36,324 nucleotides of DNA from an uncultured Porphyromonas sp. (GTDB lineage: Bacteria > Bacteroidota > Bacteroidia > Bacteroidales > Porphyromonadaceae). How positions within the stretch are numbered: position 1 is the first letter of the stretch; the number at the start of each line of letters is the position of its first letter. Both the position numbers and the translations under genes were made by a program. Positions 1-5,589 of this stretch are shown piece after piece. Under the pieces are notes generated by a model, which was given only the letters and a program-made list of their open reading frames with translations, was not told the origin of the DNA and ran no database searches. The DNA is taken from contig URDQ01000012.1 in assembly GCA_900546675.1 (NCBI GenBank), forward strand, positions 1 to 36,324. The letters run 5' to 3'.

Positions 1-112
1 CGCATCCATAGACCCAGTGCTCGTCAACGATCTTCTTGAGGATCCTCTTTTCGATTCCACTTTTGGCTGTAATGAACCCTGTGGGGATTACGATGGCTCC
101 TTTGCCTGCCAT
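1..112 (-). pseudogene. hsdM: hsdM fragment, type I restriction-modification DNA methylase, N-terminally truncated
   Basis: Reading leftward from an ATG at 112, the frame stays open to the window edge and encodes about 37 residues. They include VIPTGFITAKSGIEKRIL and IVDEHWVYGC, which match the part of HsdM (N6-adenine methylase subunit) that follows the catalytic NPPF region. Intact HsdM has several hundred residues before this point, and here the codon just before the ATG is an in-frame TAA. The gene has therefore lost its target-recognition-independent N-terminal half and the catalytic motif. The missing part was probably removed by a deletion that joined it to the regulator fragment at 88-168. 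The rest of the gene lies outside the window, so I cannot tell whether the C-terminal part is intact. Confidence 0.7.
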
Positions 113-168
113 TTACCTGACACCTGCTTTTCTGCCAGCACGGTTTTAATTCTATTTATTGCCTTCAT
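88..168 (-). pseudogene. Truncated helix-turn-helix regulator
   Basis: A 26-codon frame starts at ATG 168 and begins MKAINRIKTVLAEK, followed by SGKW. This matches the start of the small XRE-type regulators (about 70 residues) that often sit beside type I restriction loci in Bacteroidetes. After the first helix the sequence runs into the hsdM-derived DNA in another frame and stops at 88-90. The recognition helix is missing, so it cannot bind DNA as the family does. It overlaps the methylase fragment by 25 bp. It keeps a good promoter (208-239). The family call rests on a short stretch and is moderately sure. Confidence 0.55.
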
Positions 169-673
169 CTGTTGATTTACTTTACTTCGTTGTAGGATAC
201 GCATATACAAAGATACGGTTTTAGGAGTGTTGTCCCAAACAAAACTAGAATTCACGCATTACACCGACTAGTCCTGTCTAGAGAGGCTCCAGCCTCAGCC
301 TCAGTAGCGGATCGTCAGAGCGTACGAGCGGATCGCTTCGCTCGATACCTCATAGGGCGTCTGCGGTCTACTTAGATCACGAGAGGTACCTTCGGGGATC
401 TTGACAGCAGAGCCCCCTCGGTCGGTGTCGTACCTTTGCATCGTCTCCTCAGAGATACTGCCGCACGCTCGTTGAGAGATCCAGCAGGTAGAGAAAAAAT
501 TAGGCTCTACGGCTCCTATACGTAGTAAGGGTCACGACACGAATCATCGCCTCACGGAGCAATCGCCGGCATGCTCCACGACACCTATTGTAATATAGGA
601 GATCTCTAGCGCTGCTACGACAACCTCTCAGGAAGACAATTCAAATTTTATCAACTCAAAAAATCAATTTACT
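169..673. other. Intergenic region without a recognisable gene
   Basis: Apart from the promoter at 208-239, no convincing coding frame, RNA gene or terminator is visible over about 430 bases. The stretch separates the decayed restriction locus from the HU/lysis group. No TAnnTTTG box was found directly upstream of the HU-like gene, whose leader is A/T-rich just before its ATG. Confidence 0.5.
208..239 (-). promoter_or_regulatory. Bacteroidetes-type promoter of the truncated regulator
   Basis: On the minus strand TTTG (236-239) is followed after exactly 20 bp by TATCTTTG (208-215). This matches the Bacteroidetes consensus TTTG-N19-21-TAnnTTTG. It lies 40 bp upstream of the ATG at 168, so the broken regulator/methylase junction is probably still transcribed. 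Confidence 0.7.
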
Positions 674-1192
674 ATGGCAATCAAGTATGCTATCCAGCAA
701 ATCAATCGAAAAGGTGTAACCACGGGCTCTATGGAGACCAAGTACTACGCACAGGCTAAGTATGACGGGGTCACCTCGCAAGCAGACATCGCTCAGATGG
801 TCTCACAGATCTCTGCAATCTCTGTCGGTGACGTCCTCAGCGTTATGAACACGGTCTCGATGCTGCTCTCTATAGAGCTGGCCAATGGACGTATCGTGGA
901 TCTAGGCGATCTAGGCCGCTTTAGAGCGACTCTACGCAGCAAGTCTTGTGACAAGCCCGAGGAGTTTAAGCGGGAGATGATCCATGGCAATAAGGTGTTA
1001 TTTGTCCCTGGAGCTCAGATACGTCACAGGATGACCAATGCAAGCTACCTCAAGGCGGACCTCTCGGGGCTATCCGCAGAGTCGGGGAAGAATCCCAGCA
1101 ACCCCTCTGGCGAGGAGTCTGATCCTAGCAAGCCTACCCCAGGCAACGAGACGGGTGGCTCGAACCAAAACGAAGATCATCTCGGAGTGTAG
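674..1192 (+). CDS. HU-family DNA-binding protein, long Bacteroidetes type
   Basis: This 172-residue protein belongs to the HU/IHF-like family special to Bacteroidetes (the TIGR01201-type HU-related group). Residues 1-125 hold the HU-like fold, with ADIAQMVSQISAISVGDVLSVM as the dimerisation helices and LGDLGRFRATLRS as the start of the DNA-binding arm. Residues from about 126 form a low-complexity tail rich in Ser, Gly, Pro and Asn. Such proteins bind DNA without strong sequence preference. In Bacteroidales genomes they often sit just upstream of an amidase gene, as here. A 129-bp gap with a heptamer inverted repeat separates it from the amidase. The DNA-binding call is firm; its role beside lysis-type genes is unknown. 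Confidence 0.85.
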   Translation: MAIKYAIQQINRKGVTTGSMETKYYAQAKYDGVTSQADIAQMVSQISAISVGDVLSVMNTVSMLLSIELANGRIVDLGDLGRFRATLRSKSCDKPEEFKREMIHGNKVLFVPGAQIRHRMTNASYLKADLSGLSAESGKNPSNPSGEESDPSKPTPGNETGGSNQNEDHLGV

Positions 1193-1202
1193 TTCCTAGA
1201 CT

Positions 1203-1313
1203 TTAGAGGTTAGAGGTTAGATCTTAGAGGTTAGATGTTAGAGATTAGACTCTAGCAACACTAGCACCACTAGCACCTCCGATCCCCTCTAACCTCTAAT
1301 CTCTAATATCTAA
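1203..1313. repeat. Heptamer inverted repeat with nonamer loop (locus A)
   Basis: Seven consecutive heptamers TTAGANN occupy 1203-1251. A loop at 1252-1278 has three nonamers (CTAGCAACA, CTAGCACCA, CTAGCACCT) followed by CCGATCC. Four inverted heptamers NNTCTAA occupy 1286-1313. The arms can pair imperfectly. The architecture matches the element at 27602-27736 although the arm sequence differs. It fills the gap between the HU-like and amidase genes. Confidence 0.85.
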
Positions 1314-1321
1314 TCCCCATT

Positions 1322-1789
1322 ATGAGACCAAACGACATCAAGTATATCATCATACATTGCAGCGCCACACGTAGCAATATGACTTACAGTGCCTGGCAGC
1401 TAGACCAAGACCATCGTGCCAGAGGCTTTGCCATGGCTGGCTACCACTTTTACATCACACGCGCTGGTGTGATCGAATCGATGCGACCGCCCTCCATGCC
1501 CGGAGCGCACACCATCGGATACAACCGATGCAGCCTAGGCGTATGCTACGAGGGCGGACTGAGACCCGATGGCACCCCCTGGGATACACGTACTCCCGAG
1601 CAGCGGGCTGCTATGCTCAAGCTGCTACAGACACTCGTGGCTATACACCCTAACGCACAGATCGTAGGACATAGAGACCTCAGTCCCGACCTAAACCACA
1701 ACGGCGTCATAGAGCCACACGAATGGTTGAAAGCGTGTCCTTGTTTCGATGCATTCAAAGAGTATCTATCCCTATGGCACAAACGATAA
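1322..1789 (+). CDS. N-acetylmuramoyl-L-alanine amidase (endolysin-like)
   Basis: This 155-residue Amidase_2 enzyme cuts the amide bond between N-acetylmuramic acid and L-alanine in peptidoglycan. The zinc ligands fit the T7-lysozyme pattern: His12 in IIIHCSAT, His117 in VGHRDLSPD, and a Cys at 139 or 141 in KACPCFDAF. GAHTIGYN around residue 63 is also typical. There is no signal peptide and no cell-wall binding domain, so the enzyme would need another protein to reach the periplasm. The holin-like gene that starts inside its last codons could supply this. Amidases of this type follow HU-like genes at many Bacteroidales loci. The enzyme call is firm and the lysis role is inferred. Confidence 0.88.
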   Translation: MRPNDIKYIIIHCSATRSNMTYSAWQLDQDHRARGFAMAGYHFYITRAGVIESMRPPSMPGAHTIGYNRCSLGVCYEGGLRPDGTPWDTRTPEQRAAMLKLLQTLVAIHPNAQIVGHRDLSPDLNHNGVIEPHEWLKACPCFDAFKEYLSLWHKR

Positions 1790-1986
1790 GACCTCGAGGG
1801 CATAAGCAGCTTTGCCTAGCGGTACTCCTCACAGTCTCAGGCATCGCACTCCTTGTGGCGGGCTTTACAGTCCCACCACTGGGAGTCATAGACAGCTCCG
1901 TGCTGGTTGCCTATGGTGAGGTGATGACCTTTGCGGGAGCGCTCCTTGGGCTGGACTATAAGTACAAGTATCATGCGGAGCAGTAA
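1774..1986 (+). CDS. Small holin-like membrane protein
   Basis: The ATG at 1774 gives a 70-residue protein with two hydrophobic helices, about residues 13-31 and 38-60, joined by a short turn (VPPLGVID). The tail is charged and ends DYKYKYHAEQ. Short two-helix proteins with a VAGFxVPPxGxI...GEVxTFAGALLGxDY pattern occur in Bacteroidetes phages and prophage-like loci and are usually called holins. The start overlaps the amidase stop by 16 bases, and the stop overlaps the next start by 14, which suggests translational coupling. A longer frame from 1723 was rejected because it would place non-hydrophobic residues inside the amidase frame. The membrane call is firm and the holin function is inferred from size and neighbours. 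Confidence 0.7.
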   Translation: MAQTIRPRGHKQLCLAVLLTVSGIALLVAGFTVPPLGVIDSSVLVAYGEVMTFAGALLGLDYKYKYHAEQ

Positions 1987-2518
1987 GAGACGACTCGCCG
2001 CCCTCATACTCACCGCCTGTCTCCTACTGAGCTGTGGTAGCCGGCGACACCGTACCCATACGGAGTCACACGAGCAGTCACAGCAGCGTAGCGAGCTGGC
2101 GGTGCGTGAGGCTACGCAGCATAGCCGTGATAGCACGATAGAGGAGTGGGAGCTGCTGCTCCTAGATACGATCATACCACAGAGCGACATCCAGCTCGTC
2201 ACGGGCGACTCGCTGCTGGGGGTGACCTGGTCAGAGCGCCCCGCAGTACGCTACCGGTATGCTCGGCGACGGGTCGTCCAGGAGCGAGATAGCGTAGCGC
2301 AGCAGCGTACTAAGCTAGAGGACGAAATGCAACAGCAGAGCCATCGACAGCAACAAGCCGTGACGGAGCATCAGCCCATAGGTCGTATCGCCCACAGGCT
2401 GTCTGTCGGCTTGCTCATTGGAGGCTTGCTCATTATAATCGGAGCCACTACGCTCATATGTAGGGGCGTAGGGCTCCGCACGAAGTCAGTCTTCCGCAAA
2501 GATATAGTGCTGTGGTAG
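1973..2518 (+). CDS. Lipoprotein with C-terminal membrane helix, unimolecular-spanin-like
   Basis: Starting at ATG 1973, the 181-residue product has a lipoprotein signal (LILTACLLLSC, Cys21). A highly charged Gln/Arg/Glu-rich middle follows, likely coiled coil around residues 95-135 (many Q, E and R, including QQQSHRQQQ). One strong membrane helix spans about 143-165, with a short basic tail. Outer-membrane lipid anchor plus inner-membrane helix on one chain is the topology of u-spanins such as phage T1 gp11, which fuse the two membranes at the end of lysis. It lies directly after amidase and holin, where spanins are expected. The frame upstream of 1973 lacks a signal, which fixes the start. 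Its last 33 bases overlap a convergent gene. No sequence match to a known spanin is claimed. Confidence 0.6.
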   Translation: MRSSKRRLAALILTACLLLSCGSRRHRTHTESHEQSQQRSELAVREATQHSRDSTIEEWELLLLDTIIPQSDIQLVTGDSLLGVTWSERPAVRYRYARRRVVQERDSVAQQRTKLEDEMQQQSHRQQQAVTEHQPIGRIAHRLSVGLLIGGLLIIIGATTLICRGVGLRTKSVFRKDIVLW

Positions 2519-2752
2519 ACCTAGGTAGCGCACGATCAGATGCACCATAGCGGGTGTATAGATACGACAGCCTCGCTTATAGCCTATCTGTGTGAGCTTG
2601 TCTAGTAGCTCGCCATCGCCACGTATCAAGCGTGTCAGGTGGCGCGTGGCACTAGCGGGTAAGACATCGGGAAAGTAACGGACGGCGAGCTCCTGCACGC
2701 CATAGGCGCGTACCAAAAAGAGGTACGACTCATCTTGTGTACTCTGTGACAT
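2486..2752 (-). CDS. DUF4248 family protein
   Basis: This 88-residue protein shows the DUF4248 pattern: VRAYGVQELAVRYFPDVLP near the start, then LTRLIRGDGELLDKLTQIGY, and YTPAMVHLIVRYLGLP at the end. The family is short, found in Bacteroidetes, and of unknown function. It often sits beside HU-like and amidase genes, as here. The helical make-up suggests a small DNA-binding or regulatory protein, but this is a guess. It is convergent to the spanin-like gene and overlaps its 3' end by 33 bp. A -7 box lies at 2839-2846. Confidence 0.8.
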   Translation of the reverse strand: MSQSTQDESYLFLVRAYGVQELAVRYFPDVLPASATRHLTRLIRGDGELLDKLTQIGYKRGCRIYTPAMVHLIVRYLGLPQHYIFAED

Positions 2753-2838
2753 AGTCAGTCCAGTAGATAAAAAGGTAAGTATAAAAGTTTTGCCGACAGA
2801 AGCGCTTCGCTATATTTTTGTCACCTCGGTCGTCACCA

Positions 2839-2846
2839 CAAAGGTA
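2839..2846 (-). promoter_or_regulatory. -7 box upstream of the DUF4248 gene
   Basis: The minus strand reads TACCTTTG, a match to the Bacteroidetes -7 box TAnnTTTG, 86 bp upstream of the ATG. No TTTG is found at the usual -33 distance, so the promoter is a moderate candidate. Confidence 0.45.
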
Positions 2847-2910
2847 CCAAAAACAAAATGATCCGACAGCCCCTAATATGTGGCGCAATGATGCAGCAAC
2901 GCCCTCCCAC

Positions 2911-2956
2911 TAAAAGCAAAGTCGGTCGGCACACACAACCTGCGTACCGACCGACT
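2911..2956 (-). terminator. Terminator of the fimbrial operon
   Basis: AGTCGGTCGG (2920-2929) and CCGACCGACT (2947-2956) form a perfect 10-bp stem with a 17-base loop. On the minus strand it is followed by TTTGCTTTTA. It lies 22 bp after the stop of the last fimbrial gene. Confidence 0.75.
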
Positions 2957-2978
2957 GATAGTGCTCGACTGCTTAAGA

Positions 2979-5579
2979 CTAGTGCGGGAAAGTCCAAACG
3001 AGTCGGGTCGTATTCATAAGATCTTCCCAATAGTAGTAGGAGAAGCTATTAGCGTCCTTATAGTCAACCGCAATAAGAGACATATAGGGTTTGAACACGT
3101 CTTCTGGGATCTTCAGATAAAACTCGTAAGAGAGATTGTCCTGACTGATGGGCGTGTCACTGACCTCGATACATTCGGGGATCTCGATATATTCCCCCGC
3201 TTTATCATCGTTGATATACCAATATGGCTGAGCATTGGGACGTTCGAAATACTCCCCATTAAAGTGGTGTAGGAGCTGCCCCTTGACCTCCACGCTAGTA
3301 GCTGTGAATTCATGCTCTTCACTTGCCACCCACTCTCGCAAAGTCTTGGTAGCACTAACGGTGAAGGAGATGTAGCCGTACTCAGATTGAACCTGATAGA
3401 CACTCTTTATCGTTACCTCTTGATCCATATTCGCAGGAGCTTTCTTCGTATCATAGGTCAGATAAAACAGTCCATCGGAGTTGGTCGATTGGATGTAATA
3501 CGTTCCTTGCGGGACGGCATTCCCTAGCTGCTTAAAACGACTAGTGCTGGGCATCAGCCTTCGGGAGTTATTATAGGAGCCATCTTTCCTCAAAGTGCCA
3601 GGCTCCTTGAAGTAAAGGCGTATAGGCTTGGACTTGTAGCTTGAGCCACCAGGATAGATCGTCTCCGTCTCGTAGTAAGGGGAGGTGAGGACGATATCGT
3701 GCTTAGGAGAGTCTGTCCCATCATTGACTAGCATAGGGATGCGTACGCGCCCATGGTGACGATCGTAAGAGTCTGTCTTGACGAGATAGCGGTAGTAGAC
3801 CTTGCTGCCACGCTTGACGATGGTTAGGTTCTCCGTATTCCCTTGTTTATTCCTTGGGGAGAGGTCTGGAGCCTCGATGAGTACCTCAAAGGGGAAAATA
3901 CCCTTGGGCAGATTCTTGTATATATCAAACTCGAGGAACTTATACCCTGTTTGCGAAGCGTCATTGACCAGCTTGGCTTTGAAGAGTAGCGGCTTGCGTA
4001 TAGTAATCTCCACATTACGTATCAGAGGCGTGGTAGCACCAGAGACTGGTGTACCATCCACCCGCTCATAGGTGTATAGATCCTTAGGATTAGCTGGGGG
4101 GGTATCGTCAGGAGCGTAAGAGCGTAGTCCAGCTACCTCAATGGAGTATCGCTCGACAGCATCGGAAGGGATGTTTTTGACCTCGACACTGAAGCGATCT
4201 TCATTGCCACGACGAGTGCTTACCTCTGTCTGTGTCAGAGCGCCCATGTAGAAGTCATTGTCACTCCACCGCTTGTAATACCTGATATACTGTGCACCAA
4301 AGCCTGCTCCCGTACCACCCCCATAGGGTTTGAAGCGATAGTTGCTATCGGTGATGGCAAACCCAGTGTTGAAGTCATACGTACCAGGACGCACGATGAG
4401 AATCTGAACAGGATCTGCCTTGAGGGTAAACATCTCGCCAGATACCTGCGTGAACTCCTGTAGCTCGATCGAGGAGAATATATTGTTGTGCGCAGGAGCT
4501 GCTATTGCATCAGCCATCGTCTCGTAGCCGTCCGAATTAACCGCCGTGATAGTCACCTTGTAGTGATTGTTGCGGATGATCGGGAGGACGCGATCGCTGA
4601 CGATGTTCTCCTTATTTCGCTTGGCAACGAAGTCTACCTTGTAGTATCGTTCCTGTGTGTCCCCGTTTGAGAGCTTCTTATTACCACGGATAATCAGGAA
4701 GACTTTCTTATTACCATCATTTTGATGCTCGAAAATCTTGAACTCCGTATTTGCAGGGACGATATGCGTCGGGTCGTTGTTGAGGATAGTCTCCACATCG
4801 GGAGGTATCGTCGCCTTGGTCGGTGCATAGGGAAAGGAAAAGGCATAGTTGTCCATTACAAATGGAGCTACCGTGCCACTCTTATGCACATTGCAAGCGG
4901 CAAAGCCAGTCAGCTCGAAGCCCTTTACCTCAGGAGCTACAGTTACTGTGACCTTGGCGTGACAGCGTAGGAGCTTGACGACCTTGCCTTGTAGCGACTG
5001 TCCATCTAGCTTATTTAGCTTAACCTGTGCCCACATCGGGTCAAAGGCTTTGGTCTTATCGTTATTGCCATTGGCAGACTCAATGCTTGTCGTCAGGTTC
5101 GGTATGATAGCCCCTGCCGAGTTACCCACGAGGAAGTAATCTTGCGTCTGTCCCGTCCAGTCATAATTAGCCACGAAGTGTAGGTATCGGGGCTCATTGC
5201 TCTGTATGAAGGTCGCCTTAAAGCTCTTAATCCTCTCGATAGAGCCTTTCTTGCCATCAGGGAGGAAGGCATCATCAAGGTAATCGTCAGCTGAGACGGG
5301 ATCTCCTAGCACAGCATCTGTCGAGTAGAGAAACTCTTGATGCTCGTTGAAGACCAATATGCGTAGCGAAGTGATCTTCTCTACCTCGTCGTCGTTGATT
5401 GCTTCACTCCTGAGCGCTAGGTCGCTCAGATCATCAGCGTGTAGCCCTAGGGTCAGTGTGATCGAGTCGCCCACCTTGCCCTCGGGTATGAGCAGACCGC
5501 CCATAGGCTCTCGGACACACCCTGCGAGTAGCAGTAGCAGTGGCAGGGCTATATAATAAAGATATACTCTTCGCTTCAT
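2979..5579 (-). CDS. Fimbrial tip/accessory subunit lipoprotein (last gene of operon)
   Basis: The ATG at 5579 (MKRRVYLYY) gives 866 residues with a lipobox LLLAGC (Cys21). An upstream in-frame extension was rejected because the signal starts here. The N-terminal part resembles fimbrillin-family domains (ITLTLGLHADD, EVEKITSLRILVFNEHQEF, YLHFVANYDW). The motif PIIRNNHYKVTITAV, about residue 385, is the RNxxY signature also present in the neighbouring subunits. The second half is Tyr-rich, beta-rich and unrecognised. Arg57 in LALRSEA lies 36 residues after the lipid cysteine and could be a maturation site. It follows the next subunit by 10 bp and is last in the operon, so an adhesive or tip role like Mfa4/Mfa5 or FimD/FimE is likely. 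The exact equivalent is not resolved. Confidence 0.7.
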   Translation of the reverse strand: MKRRVYLYYIALPLLLLLAGCVREPMGGLLIPEGKVGDSITLTLGLHADDLSDLALRSEAINDDEVEKITSLRILVFNEHQEFLYSTDAVLGDPVSADDYLDDAFLPDGKKGSIERIKSFKATFIQSNEPRYLHFVANYDWTGQTQDYFLVGNSAGAIIPNLTTSIESANGNNDKTKAFDPMWAQVKLNKLDGQSLQGKVVKLLRCHAKVTVTVAPEVKGFELTGFAACNVHKSGTVAPFVMDNYAFSFPYAPTKATIPPDVETILNNDPTHIVPANTEFKIFEHQNDGNKKVFLIIRGNKKLSNGDTQERYYKVDFVAKRNKENIVSDRVLPIIRNNHYKVTITAVNSDGYETMADAIAAPAHNNIFSSIELQEFTQVSGEMFTLKADPVQILIVRPGTYDFNTGFAITDSNYRFKPYGGGTGAGFGAQYIRYYKRWSDNDFYMGALTQTEVSTRRGNEDRFSVEVKNIPSDAVERYSIEVAGLRSYAPDDTPPANPKDLYTYERVDGTPVSGATTPLIRNVEITIRKPLLFKAKLVNDASQTGYKFLEFDIYKNLPKGIFPFEVLIEAPDLSPRNKQGNTENLTIVKRGSKVYYRYLVKTDSYDRHHGRVRIPMLVNDGTDSPKHDIVLTSPYYETETIYPGGSSYKSKPIRLYFKEPGTLRKDGSYNNSRRLMPSTSRFKQLGNAVPQGTYYIQSTNSDGLFYLTYDTKKAPANMDQEVTIKSVYQVQSEYGYISFTVSATKTLREWVASEEHEFTATSVEVKGQLLHHFNGEYFERPNAQPYWYINDDKAGEYIEIPECIEVSDTPISQDNLSYEFYLKIPEDVFKPYMSLIAVDYKDANSFSYYYWEDLMNTTRLVWTFPH

Positions 5580-5589
5580 AAGGATTAGA

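Noticed and set aside
1931..1972. Earlier start of the spanin-like gene
   Set aside because: It would add 14 residues before the lipoprotein signal and overlap the holin frame further; ATG 1973 places the signal at the start.
674..2752. A complete prophage
   Set aside because: No integrase, terminase, capsid or tail gene and no attachment-site repeats are visible; only the lysis-type genes are present in this window.
2961..3272. Plus-strand 103-codon frame opposite the last fimbrial gene
   Set aside because: It is antisense to a well-supported subunit gene and lacks any signal or domain.
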